Source: Caloramator quimbayensis (GTDB lineage Bacteria; Bacillota; Clostridia; Clostridiales; Caloramatoraceae). From it: a DNA stretch of 50,487 bases. The notes beneath the pieces were generated by a model that had not been told where the DNA came from, did no database searches, and saw only the letters and a list, made by a program, of their open reading frames with translations. The translations under genes and the position numbers were made by a program. The stretch lies in contig NZ_FUYH01000019.1 in NCBI RefSeq assembly GCF_900167605.1, positions 1 through 50,487 of the forward strand, given 5' to 3'. Position 1 is the stretch's first letter, and every line of letters starts with the position of its first letter. Of this stretch, positions 17,892-27,510 are shown piece by piece.

Positions 17892-19010
17892 TTAAATATG
17901 CTTCTTATAAATCCTATAGGTTCTATAGTGTTTTCCTCCAATACCCTCAGCATCTCTTCTCATAGATAGATTAGTTTCTCCAATAGTTGAACCCTCACCA
18001 TAAATATACCCTTTTTTAAGTCCCGCTTCAAATACTTTATAAAGCATTGCAGCGCTGACACCTTTTTTTCTGTATTCTGGTATAACAAACAGTATAAAAA
18101 GCCTTCCTGCGTTAATTTTTCTTTTATAATACAAAAACTTGAATATACCAAAAGGAAAAAGTCTTCCATTCAGATGTTTCAAAATTTGATTATAATCAGG
18201 AAGAGCAACAGCAAAACCTATTGGCTTGTCCTTATTCCTTGCAATAACTATTATATCCGAATCAACCATGGGCTTTAAATTCTTTGCCTCTGCTTTAATA
18301 TCATCGAGAGATGGAGGTGTTAAATCCTCCCACTCTTCAGGCATAGCTATATCTAATATCTTTTTTATGTCCTCTATTTCTTTGTCAAGATTTTTTAAAT
18401 CCAATTTATCTATACGATAATCATATTTTTTCATAGCATAATCTACGACTTTTTTATATTTTAAAAAATCAGCATCCTTCAAATCATAGTAATAAGCATA
18501 AAGATCAATAAATTTTTCAAATCCATAATCTTCAAAAAATTTTACATAATATTCAGGGTTATATGAATTCATTAATACAGGAGGTCCATCAAACCCCTCA
18601 ACTAAAAGGCCTCTATAATCATCTCCATTTGTAGGTGAAACTGGTCCTCTAATAGTGTCTATCCCCATGTTTTTAAGATATTTTGCTGCTTCATCAAAGA
18701 GTAAAAATGCAATATTCTTGTCGTTAATACATTCAAACAGACATATGTATCCTTCATTTATACCCTTTTTAATATTTAAGTCAGCATTTATTCCTACACA
18801 AATTCTTCCAACAGGTTTATTTCCATTATAGGCAATAAAAAATGCATGCTGCCCATTTGCAAACAAAGGGTTATTTTTACCTATAAGTTTATTCATTAAA
18901 TCGAATTTTAAAGGTGGAACATAGTTTTCATCTTTTTTATATATATCCCATGATAATTCTATAAACTCCTTCAATCCCCTTTTGCTTTTTACTTCCTTTA
19001 TATTTATCAT
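17892..19010 (-). CDS. GNAT-like acyltransferase family protein
   Basis: The 372-residue protein starts at the ATG at 19010, with GGAGG five bases upstream; the frame extends to a TTG that lies inside the site itself. A GNAT-type fold is suggested by FFIAYNGNKPVGRI (first half) and the C-terminal acetyl-CoA segment LFVIPEYRKKGVSAAMLYK, whose RxxG-like turn binds CoA. A central RGPVSPTNGDDYRGLLV block is typical of a conserved group of long bacterial GNAT proteins of unknown substrate. It sits 29 bases after the glycosyltransferase and 17 bases before the FtsA-like gene in one operon. Confidence 0.75.
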   Translation of the reverse strand: MINIKEVKSKRGLKEFIELSWDIYKKDENYVPPLKFDLMNKLIGKNNPLFANGQHAFFIAYNGNKPVGRICVGINADLNIKKGINEGYICLFECINDKNIAFLLFDEAAKYLKNMGIDTIRGPVSPTNGDDYRGLLVEGFDGPPVLMNSYNPEYYVKFFEDYGFEKFIDLYAYYYDLKDADFLKYKKVVDYAMKKYDYRIDKLDLKNLDKEIEDIKKILDIAMPEEWEDLTPPSLDDIKAEAKNLKPMVDSDIIVIARNKDKPIGFAVALPDYNQILKHLNGRLFPFGIFKFLYYKRKINAGRLFILFVIPEYRKKGVSAAMLYKVFEAGLKKGYIYGEGSTIGETNLSMRRDAEGIGGKHYRTYRIYKKHI

Positions 19011-19039
19011 AGCATCCTCCAATTAAAAAAACATTAAAT

Positions 19040-20356
19040 TTAAACAAGTGTCTCTGATAAAGGTTCGCTTTCAATTTCGCCATCATCATCAATCATAGAT
19101 GAATTTCCTTCAATAATAATACTCCTTATAAGTTTTTTCTTATCCTCATAGGTATTAGAATACCTTAATAGGAGCCTATCAATATTATTTTTATACATCT
19201 CTTTATTTTGGAGTATATTATTTAGCTTATCTAAAATCTCATTATCCTCATCACATACCTCACCAAGTCCATATTTTTCTATCATAGTTATTGCTCCTCT
19301 ATCGTTTGAAGTCACTCTCCTGAAGGTAATCTCAGGAGTTCGATTTAAAACACTTTCTATAAAGATTCCTGCTGAAGCCCTTGCTATTATGCAGTCTGAG
19401 GCAGCTATAAATTCATCAAATCTGTCTGTATATCCAAAATACATTATATTTATATTTTTATTATAATTCTTATATCTTTTAATTTTTTCATAGACCTTTT
19501 TGTCTTTACCACACATTACAAGAACATTTAAAGGTTTATCGTATTTTTTACATATAATATCTGTAATTTCAAAAAGAAATCTTCCACCAATACTTCCGCT
19601 TACAATTAAAACTGTATCCATTTCTTTTGGTATACCAAGTTCATTTTTTATCTTATAAATATCCTTTTCTTGAAAATGCTTTTTTTCTGCAAGAGGCCCT
19701 ATAACCTCATATTTTGCATCGTTATTTCTTTCAAGATACTTATCTGCATTTCTATAAATTGAGTTTTTATATGCTAAAAGTATATATTCTTTATAGAATT
19801 TTAAAACATATTGTATTCTTTCTAAAATAGTACTTTTTTTATTAATATTATAAGAAAAATATGTGGAATTAAAATCGTAATTTCTAATCGCCTCCCCTGT
19901 CTCATTAAAGTAACATATGTGAACCGCATAGGGATTTACTAAATCTAAAAAAACAGAAACTTCAGTTATCATAATATAAAAGGGTATTTTTTTCTCTCTT
20001 GAATAGGTGCCTAAAACTTTGTTATATCCATCTGCTGTGCAGATTATAATATCTGGATTTATTTCTTCAAGTTTATATATAAAATCTTTAGTATTTATCG
20101 CTTCTATAATAGGAACTCCTAATATCCTTATAATAAAATTAATTAAAATATCTGCAGTTTTAATAAGATTTTTTCTTATAAGAGCATTCCAAAGATAAAC
20201 TATAAAATCTACATCTGAAGAATCAGCAAGCTCACTTCCTGCACATTTAATTACCTCAACTTCTCCTTCTGTCTTTAGCATTTCTTCAAGTATGTTTGCC
20301 ATTCTCAGATGTCCCATTCCCATTTTTTCATAAACAATCAATATTTTTTTATTCAT
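19040..20356 (-). CDS. glycosyltransferase of the MGDG synthase/UgtP-MurG type
   Basis: The 438-residue protein starts at the ATG at 20356, with AGAGGAAG upstream; the frame opens 57 bases earlier without a site. The N-terminus ILIVYEKMGMGHLRMA is the G-x-GH-xx-A acceptor loop of the family 28 lipid glycosyltransferases. The C-terminal half has the nucleotide-sugar fold with LIVSGSIGG (about 250) and the donor-site region ASDCIIARASAGIFIES (about 335), where MurG-type enzymes have a similar Ser/Gly stretch. It probably adds a sugar from a UDP donor to a membrane lipid. It is the first gene of the operon with the GNAT, FtsA-like and thiamine-binding-like genes. Confidence 0.78.
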   Translation of the reverse strand: MNKKILIVYEKMGMGHLRMANILEEMLKTEGEVEVIKCAGSELADSSDVDFIVYLWNALIRKNLIKTADILINFIIRILGVPIIEAINTKDFIYKLEEINPDIIICTADGYNKVLGTYSREKKIPFYIMITEVSVFLDLVNPYAVHICYFNETGEAIRNYDFNSTYFSYNINKKSTILERIQYVLKFYKEYILLAYKNSIYRNADKYLERNNDAKYEVIGPLAEKKHFQEKDIYKIKNELGIPKEMDTVLIVSGSIGGRFLFEITDIICKKYDKPLNVLVMCGKDKKVYEKIKRYKNYNKNINIMYFGYTDRFDEFIAASDCIIARASAGIFIESVLNRTPEITFRRVTSNDRGAITMIEKYGLGEVCDEDNEILDKLNNILQNKEMYKNNIDRLLLRYSNTYEDKKKLIRSIIIEGNSSMIDDDGEIESEPLSETLV

Positions 20357-20571
20357 TATATCTCTTCCTCTCTCAAGAACATATCTTTTATTATATTTTA
20401 CCAAACCTGTCAATATAATCGTATAAATATTTTCGCCATAATTATTATTTTTCCCTTTATTTTCAAATTATAATAATACGAATACTTAAAATATTATTTA
20501 TCTAAAATGTGGAACTTTTAGAAAAATGATGCGTCATATATATTGATAAAATAATAAGAAAGGAGATTATT

Positions 20572-22710
20572 ATGAAGAAAGTTATATCTTTTATAATAGC
20601 TATATTCATGATTGTAGAATGCTTCTATCCTTTAAAGGCAAGCGCTGAGGATAAAATAACTTCAAGCAAAGCAATAGAAATAGCAAAATCATCCTTTAAT
20701 CTAAATACAGAAGGTTATAATTTAAACCAAAATTATATTGAAACTAATAATAGAAAAGTATATGAACTTAATTGGTATTCTAAAAAGAAAGACGGCGGCA
20801 GCATATATGTTTCAGTAGATGCAAAGACAGGAGAAATTATTAACATGAGCATGTGGGATGGCTCAACATATACTCCTAGAAAAATACCTAAATATTCAAA
20901 ATCAAGTGCTAAAGCGGCAGCAGAAGAAATAGTAAGAAAACTTCAGCCAGATAAATTTCAAAAGATAAAGTTAATAGATAACGTAAACAATATATATGAC
21001 AGCGATTATTATTCTGATGTTTATACTTTCTATTTTATAAGAATAGAAAACGGTATTGAAGTAAGCGATAATGGTATCACTGTTTCCGTTGATAAGAATA
21101 GTTTGAAAATAAGAAGCTATAATTTAAATTGGGACAACATAGAAATTCCTGATATTTCAAAGGTTATAGGCATTGATGAAGCAAAGGAAATTTTTAAAGA
21201 AAAGCTTGGATTAGAGTTATCCTATTCGATGTCTTATAATGCAAACTCAAAGAAAAATACTCCTATACTTGTTTATTCATTAAAAAACGGAAATATGCCA
21301 ATAGATGCTTTTAGCGGAGATATTATTAAAAATGGATATTACACTCCTTATATTAATGGATTAAATAAAGAGGATTCAAAAGGCAGCAGTCAAGCAGGAA
21401 ACTTGACCGTAGAAGAGCAGAAAGTTATTGATGTAAGCAGCAAATATATTTCAAAGGAAAAAGCAATAGAGATTGCAAGTAAATACCTTCCATTAAATGA
21501 AAAATACAAGCTAAGCAGTGCTAATCTTTATTCAAACAACAATAACGATACTGCTTTATGGTATTTGTATTGGGAAAACAGCGATCCATCAGCAAAAATT
21601 TATAACTACATGAATGCTCAAATCGATGCTGTAAATTCAGAAATTAAATCCTTCTATTATGGAGGCTCTGATTTTGACCAGCCTGCAAAGGATAAAAAGC
21701 CTTTATATGATAAAGAAAAAGCAAAAAAAATAGCTGATGATTTTATTATGAGCATATATCCCGACAAGTTTAATCAGATTGAATATAAAGAAACAAACGA
21801 TTATTATGCATTTAACGAAGAAAACTATGTGCCTTCAATTTATTATTTCACATATATTAGAAAAACAGACGGAATAACCTATAATTTTGATTCGATTACT
21901 GTAAATGTAAATACTTATACTGGAAAAGTTACTGGTTTTAGCATGAACTGGTCAAACAATCTTGAGCTTCCTTCAAAGGAAGGAGTCATAGATATTGATA
22001 AAGCCTATGACATATTGTTCAGCAAACTCAACTTTTCACTTAAATTCGTAAAATGCTATGATTACACTAAAATAGATAATCAGCCTAAAATAAAGCTTGC
22101 TTACGTTTTAACTCCTTTTAGCGGAAATATGGACGCAAAATCAGGCAGCATATTAGATTACAGCGGGAACCCGATTAAGATTCAAAAAACTCCTGAATAT
22201 ACAGATATTAAAGGTAATCCTAATGAAAATAACATAAAGCTTTTGGCTGAAATAGGGATATTAAAAGGCACTGATAATAAATTCAGACCAAACGACAATA
22301 TCCTTCAAAAGGATTTTATAAAACTGCTTATTTTGTCCATAGATCCATATTCATATACTTTAGATGATTCCTATGAGACTTATTATGAGCAGGCTGTAAA
22401 TAAAAAGATAATCTCAGAAAAAGAAAAAAATCCTGAATCTGAAGTGACAAGGCAGCAAGCAGCAAAAATGATAGTAAAGGCTTTAGGCATTGGATTTGTA
22501 GCAGATATTACAAACATGTATGATATATCAAGATTCAAAGATGGAAACTCAATATCGCCAGAATATAAAGGATATGTTGCAATTTCTTCAGAACTTAAAG
22601 TAATTAATACAAATGATAGTTATATTTATCCTTTAAAGTCTGTAAGCAGGGGTGAAGCTGCAACAATTATTGTAAATTTCTTAAATGTAAATACGGACTC
22701 AAAGGAATAA
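20572..22710 (+). CDS. secreted YcdB/PepSY-like repeat protein with C-terminal SLH domains
   Basis: The 712-residue protein has a signal peptide (MKKVISFIIAIFMIVECF, cleavage probably after ASA) and an AAAGGAG site. Residues about 27-530 hold four alternating YcdB/YcdC- or PepSY-like units, each starting with a KAIEIA/KAAAEEI-type helix and ending in a strand pattern such as SVDAKTGEIINM or VNTYTGKVTGFSMNW. Residues about 545-705 hold three S-layer homology segments (ILKGTDNKFRPND, SEVTRQQAAKMIVKALG, SVSRGEAATIIVNFLN), which attach proteins to cell-wall polymers. No protease catalytic domain is present. PepSY domains often inhibit or sense proteases, so a surface protease-modulating or scaffolding role is possible. 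Confidence 0.83.
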   Translation: MKKVISFIIAIFMIVECFYPLKASAEDKITSSKAIEIAKSSFNLNTEGYNLNQNYIETNNRKVYELNWYSKKKDGGSIYVSVDAKTGEIINMSMWDGSTYTPRKIPKYSKSSAKAAAEEIVRKLQPDKFQKIKLIDNVNNIYDSDYYSDVYTFYFIRIENGIEVSDNGITVSVDKNSLKIRSYNLNWDNIEIPDISKVIGIDEAKEIFKEKLGLELSYSMSYNANSKKNTPILVYSLKNGNMPIDAFSGDIIKNGYYTPYINGLNKEDSKGSSQAGNLTVEEQKVIDVSSKYISKEKAIEIASKYLPLNEKYKLSSANLYSNNNNDTALWYLYWENSDPSAKIYNYMNAQIDAVNSEIKSFYYGGSDFDQPAKDKKPLYDKEKAKKIADDFIMSIYPDKFNQIEYKETNDYYAFNEENYVPSIYYFTYIRKTDGITYNFDSITVNVNTYTGKVTGFSMNWSNNLELPSKEGVIDIDKAYDILFSKLNFSLKFVKCYDYTKIDNQPKIKLAYVLTPFSGNMDAKSGSILDYSGNPIKIQKTPEYTDIKGNPNENNIKLLAEIGILKGTDNKFRPNDNILQKDFIKLLILSIDPYSYTLDDSYETYYEQAVNKKIISEKEKNPESEVTRQQAAKMIVKALGIGFVADITNMYDISRFKDGNSISPEYKGYVAISSELKVINTNDSYIYPLKSVSRGEAATIIVNFLNVNTDSKE

Positions 22711-22740
22711 AACAAAATCTTTTATGATGTAAAACATATA

Positions 22741-22815
22741 AAGCCCATAATACTGCATAGTGGATCTTTTCCTCTCATTAAGGCTCTATATTGGCTTTAG
22801 CAGTATTATGGGCTT
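22741..22815. terminator. bidirectional terminator, best copy of the shared-stem family
   Basis: AAGCCCATAATACTGC at 22741-22756 pairs perfectly with the sequence at 22800-22815, enclosing a 43-base loop. It lies between the convergent SLH-protein and bioY genes and has an A/T-run on either side. Confidence 0.78.
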
Positions 22816-22821
22816 TACTTT

Positions 22822-23364
22822 TTATATTAAAGATATATTTCTAAGAATCGGTTTTATTTTTACCCCAATTATTGATACTAAAACTATCTTAATTATGTCT
22901 GCAATTATAAAAGGCAGAACAGCCGCCTTTATGATATTTATGAAAGCCATCGGCTTTTCAAGAAAAAAATTCATTGAAAGATACATATATATGACTCCAA
23001 AAATATAAAGAACCGTAAGCCCCAAAATTTGCGAAAAAAACATCGTAATAAAACTATTGCTTTTCTTTGAAAATAATCCGATTATATACGCAGCAGCAAT
23101 AAAACCTATTATAAATCCAAAGGAGGGTTTAAATACATAAGATAATCCTCCTCCCTTTGAAAATACAGGAAGACCTAAAAGTCCTATAGCAACATATATT
23201 ATTTGAGATAAAGCTCCCATTTTAGCTCCAAGCAAAACTCCCGATAGTGCACAAAAGAAAAATTGAAGTGTAAATGGTATATATCCTATGTCTATTCTAA
23301 TAAAAGCCCCAATCGCTGTAAGAGATGCAAAAATAGATATAAGAATCATATCTTTAGCCTTCAT
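22822..23364 (-). CDS. bioY: biotin transporter substrate-binding subunit
   Basis: The 180-residue BioY protein has six hydrophobic helices and is the S component of an energy-coupling-factor transporter that captures biotin. Typical features are the N-terminal FASLTAIGAFIRI with PFTLQFFF, and the GVLLGAKMGALSQIIYVAIGLLGLPVF stretch carrying the family GLxGLPVF motif. It starts at an ATG with AAAGGGGG. The ATPase and T subunits (EcfA/A'/T) are not adjacent, which fits a group II arrangement with a shared module elsewhere. A BirA operator could be expected upstream, but I could not make one out with confidence. Confidence 0.93.
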   Translation of the reverse strand: MKAKDMILISIFASLTAIGAFIRIDIGYIPFTLQFFFCALSGVLLGAKMGALSQIIYVAIGLLGLPVFSKGGGLSYVFKPSFGFIIGFIAAAYIIGLFSKKSNSFITMFFSQILGLTVLYIFGVIYMYLSMNFFLEKPMAFINIIKAAVLPFIIADIIKIVLVSIIGVKIKPILRNISLI

Positions 23365-23471
23365 TTATATCCCCCTTTATTATCTGGTTATAATACTCTA
23401 TTATAATATCAAATATTATATTTTAAAAGCACTAAACTCATAAACTATATATAAATTTTAATATATAATTA

Positions 23472-23499
23472 TTAACATCACATTATAAAGTGATATAAT
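23472..23499 (+). promoter_or_regulatory. promoter of the SGNH hydrolase gene with a palindrome in the spacer
   Basis: TTAACA and TATAAT are separated by 16 bases. The spacer itself, TCACATTATAAAGTGA, is a near-perfect palindrome with only one non-complementary pair. A repressor bound there would block RNA polymerase directly. Confidence 0.5.
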
Positions 23500-23539
23500 A
23501 GTATATGGATAATTTTTCAAATAAATTTGAGGTGGTTTT

Positions 23540-24253
23540 ATGGACTTAAAAGAAACATACAAATTCCTTCTTTGCGGCGATTCTATATCAAGAGGAGTTA
23601 TCTTCGATGAATCAAAGGGAAAATATATAATATTAAAGGATAACTATGCATCTATTTTAGAGACAAAAATCAAAGGCATAATATTCAACGCAGCAAGGTT
23701 TGGAAATACATTAACAAAAGGAATCTCAAAAGCAGCAAATGAAATAATAAAAAGTCATCCAGATATTATAGTAATTGAGTTCGGGGGTAATGACTGCGAC
23801 TTTAACTGGAATGAAGTAGCCAAAAACCCAAGTATAAACCACCTTCCTAATACTGATTTTGATACATTTGAAAAGACATTAACTGATTTTATAATCTCCA
23901 CAAAGCGCTCTAATATAACTCCAATACTACTATCCCTTCCGCCAATCGATGCTGATAGATATTTTAAATGGATTAGCGAAAATGATGAGTCAAAGAAAAA
24001 CAACATATTAAAGTGGTTAGGGAGCGTAAATAAGATATACTGGTGGCAGGAGAGATATAACTCAGCAATTATAGATGCTGCAATAAATACAAATACAAGA
24101 TGGATAGATATAAGAGGAGCATTTTTAAAACAGCCCGATTATAGAAATTTACTCTGTATAGACGGTATACATCCAAATAAGGAAGGACATAGAGTAATAG
24201 CAGATAAAATGCTTGAATTTACAAAAGCAAATTATGCATATTTGCTCAAATAA
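23540..24253 (+). CDS. SGNH/GDSL-family hydrolase
   Basis: The 237-residue esterase-type enzyme carries the block I nucleophile motif LLCGDSISRG (Ser about 14), the block III GGND (about 80) and the block V DGIHPNKEGH with the catalytic Asp and His (about 214-217). No signal peptide is seen, so it should be cytoplasmic and act on an acyl ester, thioester or acetylated sugar. GAGGTG precedes the ATG. The histidine kinase gene follows by about 30 bases and may be co-transcribed. Substrate unknown. Confidence 0.87.
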   Translation: MDLKETYKFLLCGDSISRGVIFDESKGKYIILKDNYASILETKIKGIIFNAARFGNTLTKGISKAANEIIKSHPDIIVIEFGGNDCDFNWNEVAKNPSINHLPNTDFDTFEKTLTDFIISTKRSNITPILLSLPPIDADRYFKWISENDESKKNNILKWLGSVNKIYWWQERYNSAIIDAAINTNTRWIDIRGAFLKQPDYRNLLCIDGIHPNKEGHRVIADKMLEFTKANYAYLLK

Positions 24254-24285
24254 TTAAAACTTTATCATAATTGAGGGGTATTTTT

Positions 24286-25908
24286 ATGAAGTTTGTATCT
24301 ATATTTAAAGGAGAAAAGAATATTGAACAGGCTTTAAAAGAAAGTGAACTTAAATTTAAATCCTTAACTGAAGCTACATCTTCATATATTTTTATTTGCA
24401 GCGAAAGTAAAATATTATACGCTAATCCTGCTGCTGAAAAGTTTATTGGATATTCATTAAATGAACTAAAAGAAATGAATGTAGCAGACCTGATTCATCC
24501 TGATTTTAGACATTATTTCTTTGAATGTACACTTATAGAAAATGAAGCTGTTCTTTCTCCAGAAGTTTATGAAATTAAAGTACTAACTAAAAGTGGAGAA
24601 GAAAAATGGATAAGTGCAACAGCTACTGCTATACAAATCGACAGTGAATATGTAATTTTAATTACAGCCTTCGATATAACAAGCAGGAAAGCTGCTGAGG
24701 AAAAACTTATTGAAAGCGAAGAAAAATATAGAAATCTTGTAAATCTTCTTCCCGATGGAATATTCATATTTGATAGTGAAAATTGTTTATATGTTAATGA
24801 AGCTGGATTAAAAATGCTCGGAGCAAACAATTCTGATGATATAATTGGTAAAAAGTACATCGATTTAGTGCACCCTGATTATCATAGTTTATTTAAAAAT
24901 ATTATAGAATACAGCATAGAAAATATTATGGTTCCTTCACCCCTATCAGAAATAAAAATAATTTGCAGCGATGGTACTTTTATGGATGCAGAAATAAGAT
25001 GCGTTTCTTTTATGTATAACGGGAAATCTGCAATACTCTCAATATTCAGAGACATAACAATAAGAAAAAATGCAATAGAAACTGAAAAACTTTTAAAGCA
25101 AGCTTTAGAACACGATAAATTAATCACTGAGTTTTTTTCAAATATGTCTCATGAGCTGAGAACTCCTATAAATGTTGTTATAAGTGCTCTTCAAATGTGC
25201 GAGTTAATGTATAAAAATGGAACAATATTCGACGATATTGAAAGACTAAAAAAATACTATAACATAATGAAACAAAACTGCTATAGGTTAATTAAGCTTA
25301 CAAATAATATAATTGATATTACAAAGATTGAATCTGGTTATGTTAAATTAAATTTAAAAAATTATAACATAGTTGAGCTGATTGAAGATATTACCATTTC
25401 TGTTTCTGACTATATAGAAAACAAAGGAATAAACCTTATATTCGATACTGACATTGAAGAAAAAATTGTTGCCTGTGATGGTGATAAAATCGAAAGGATT
25501 ATGCTTAATCTCCTCGCAAACGCAGTTAAATTCACTGACATTGGAGGAACCATAACAGTTAAGGTTGAAGACAGAAAAGATAATGTGTTAATATCCGTTG
25601 AAGATACTGGAATAGGTATTTCTGAGGAAAAACAAAAAATAATATTTGAAAGATTTGTACAAGCCGATATGTCATTATCAAGACCAAGCGAGGGCAGCGG
25701 AATAGGTCTTTCAATAGTTAAATCTCTCGTTGAACTCCATGGAGGTAGAATATATTTAAAAAGCAAAATTGGAATTGGAAGTAAGTTTACTTTTGAAATA
25801 CCCTGTATAACACTTCCAGAAAAGGATACAATCTTGAAAGTTAATAAATACTCACCTAATAATAAAGTCGAAAGAATAAATATTGAATTTTCTGATATAT
25901 ATTCATAA
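24286..25908 (+). CDS. cytoplasmic PAS-PAS sensor histidine kinase
   Basis: The 540-residue protein starts at the ATG at 24286 with GAGGGG upstream; the frame also offers a TTG at 24271 inside that site. It has no membrane helix. Two PAS domains (about 25-135 and 145-265, each followed by a DITxRKxAxE linker) precede the dimerisation/phospho-acceptor helix with MSHELRTP (His about 290) and the ATPase domain with N-box NLLANAVKF, G1 EDTGIGIS and G2 GSGIGLSIVKSL. The short tail IEFSDIY is a common ending of clostridial kinases. No response regulator is adjacent, so it is an orphan kinase, possibly feeding a distant regulator such as Spo0A. The PAS signal is unknown. Confidence 0.9.
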   Translation: MKFVSIFKGEKNIEQALKESELKFKSLTEATSSYIFICSESKILYANPAAEKFIGYSLNELKEMNVADLIHPDFRHYFFECTLIENEAVLSPEVYEIKVLTKSGEEKWISATATAIQIDSEYVILITAFDITSRKAAEEKLIESEEKYRNLVNLLPDGIFIFDSENCLYVNEAGLKMLGANNSDDIIGKKYIDLVHPDYHSLFKNIIEYSIENIMVPSPLSEIKIICSDGTFMDAEIRCVSFMYNGKSAILSIFRDITIRKNAIETEKLLKQALEHDKLITEFFSNMSHELRTPINVVISALQMCELMYKNGTIFDDIERLKKYYNIMKQNCYRLIKLTNNIIDITKIESGYVKLNLKNYNIVELIEDITISVSDYIENKGINLIFDTDIEEKIVACDGDKIERIMLNLLANAVKFTDIGGTITVKVEDRKDNVLISVEDTGIGISEEKQKIIFERFVQADMSLSRPSEGSGIGLSIVKSLVELHGGRIYLKSKIGIGSKFTFEIPCITLPEKDTILKVNKYSPNNKVERINIEFSDIYS

Positions 25909-25980
25909 AAAATTTTAATTCAATTAATTTCATAAAGCTCCATCTATTGAGGAAGTAGTCTAAATATCAAACTTATAAAC

Positions 25981-26005
25981 AAAAAGGCGGCAAAAGCCGC
26001 CTTTT
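25981..26005. terminator. bidirectional terminator between kinase and proS genes
   Basis: AAAAGGCGGC and GCCGCCTTTT form a ten-pair stem with an AAAA loop between convergent genes, with an A-run and T-run on the two flanks. Confidence 0.92.
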
Positions 26006-26006
26006 A

Positions 26007-27449
26007 TTAATATGCTCTTCCCCAATATACAAGCTTTTTAGCTTCTTTTCCGCAACATACACATTTATCCCCTACATGTTCCTGCTCAAAGGGCATACAT
26101 CTTGCTGTTGCGCCTGTCATCTCTTTAACTTTGTCTTCACATTCCCTGTCTCCGCACCACATAGCCTTTACAAATCCGGTCTTATTTTCAACAATATCTT
26201 TAAATTCTTCCATATTAGTTGCAACGTGAGTTCTCGCATCTCTATGAGCTTTTGCTTTGTTATACAGTGATTTTTGAATATCTTCAAGTATTTCAACTAT
26301 CCTGTTTTCAAGCTCATCCATTTTAACTGTTATCTTTTCTCTGTTATCTCTTCTAACCAATACAACCTGATTGTTTTCTATGTCCTTTGGACCTATTTCA
26401 ACTCTTAGAGGAACACCCTTCATTTCATACTCATTAAACTTCCATCCTGGCATCTTATCGCTGTCATCAATCTTAACTCTTGCTACCTTTGCTATTCTAT
26501 CCTTAATTTCATAGGATTTTTCAAGCACTCCTTCTTTATGATGAGCAATAGGAATAACAATAACCTGTATTGGAGCAACTTTAGGAGGAAGAACAAGTCC
26601 GCTGTCATCACCATGAACCATTATAAGAGCTCCAATCATTCTTGTTGTGAACCCCCAGGATGTTTCATGAACATACTGAAGCTTACCTTCTTTATCAAGA
26701 TATTTAATATCAAAAGCCTTTGCAAAATTATCCCCAAAATTGTGGGATGTTCCTGATTGAAGTGCTTTACCATCATGCATAAGGCTCTCTATAGTGTAAG
26801 TAGCCTTTGCACCAGCAAACTTTTCCTTATCAGTTTTCTGTCCCTTTATAACAGGAATTGCAAGAACTTCTTCACAGTGATCGGCGTATACATTAAGCAT
26901 TCTTATTGTTTCTTCTTCTGCTTCCTCTGCCGTTGCATGTATTGTATGTCCTTCCTGCCATAAAAACTCTGCAGTTCTTAAAAATGGTCTTGTTGTTTTT
27001 TCCCATCTTACAACTGAACACCACTGATTATAAAGCTTTGGTAGATCCTTATATGACTGAACTATTTTAGCAAAATGTTCGCAGAAAATGGTTTCAGAAG
27101 TTGGCCTTACGCAAAGCCTTTCAGTAAGTTTTTCGCTTCCTCCATGAGTAACCCATGCAACCTCAGGAGCAAAACCTTCAACATGTTCCTGCTCCTTTTG
27201 AAGAAGGCTTTCTGGTATAAGAAGAGGCATATAAACGTTTTCATGCCCTGTTTCCTTAAACCTTCTGTCAAGATCTTTCTGAATATTTTCCCATATAGCA
27301 TAACCATAGGGACGAACAATCATAAATCCCTTAACACTTGAATAATCTGCAAGTTCTGCCTTCTTTACAATATCTGTATACCACTGGGCAAAATCCTCAT
27401 CCATTGGAGTTATCTCTTCAACAAATTTCTTTTCCTTATCACTACCCAT
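26007..27449 (-). CDS. proS: prolyl-tRNA synthetase, short archaeal/eukaryotic-type (ProS3)
   Basis: The 480-residue class II enzyme charges tRNA-Pro. The start is the ATG at 27449 with AGGAGG seven bases upstream, not an earlier in-frame codon inside the T-box leader. Visible features are motif 2 [22 protein letters not shown], given here only in part (about 140), the anticodon-binding domain and a C-terminal zinc-type domain with Cys clusters ([17 protein letters not shown]) and a conserved terminal WGRAY. The editing domain inserted in the long bacterial type is absent, which places it in the ProS3 group. Transcription is controlled by the T-box leader just upstream. Confidence 0.96.
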   Translation of the reverse strand: MGSDKEKKFVEEITPMDEDFAQWYTDIVKKAELADYSSVKGFMIVRPYGYAIWENIQKDLDRRFKETGHENVYMPLLIPESLLQKEQEHVEGFAPEVAWVTHGGSEKLTERLCVRPTSETIFCEHFAKIVQSYKDLPKLYNQWCSVVRWEKTTRPFLRTAEFLWQEGHTIHATAEEAEEETIRMLNVYADHCEEVLAIPVIKGQKTDKEKFAGAKATYTIESLMHDGKALQSGTSHNFGDNFAKAFDIKYLDKEGKLQYVHETSWGFTTRMIGALIMVHGDDSGLVLPPKVAPIQVIVIPIAHHKEGVLEKSYEIKDRIAKVARVKIDDSDKMPGWKFNEYEMKGVPLRVEIGPKDIENNQVVLVRRDNREKITVKMDELENRIVEILEDIQKSLYNKAKAHRDARTHVATNMEEFKDIVENKTGFVKAMWCGDRECEDKVKEMTGATARCMPFEQEHVGDKCVCCGKEAKKLVYWGRAY

Positions 27450-27476
27450 ACTAAATCCTCCTATACTAATAGATAT

Positions 27477-27510
27477 AAAAAAGCCTCGAATCCCATAAAG
27501 GGACCGAGGC
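27477..27510 (-). terminator. T-box intrinsic terminator of the proS leader
   Basis: On the minus strand GCCTCG and CGAGGC, extended by TCCC/GGGA, form a stem followed by TTTTTTAT. It is the regulated terminator that competes with the antiterminator containing the T-box sequence directly upstream. Confidence 0.88.

Noticed and set aside
23365-23460. BirA operator upstream of bioY
   Set aside because: Some half-site-like bases (TAACC) are visible, but no convincing paired sites could be aligned.
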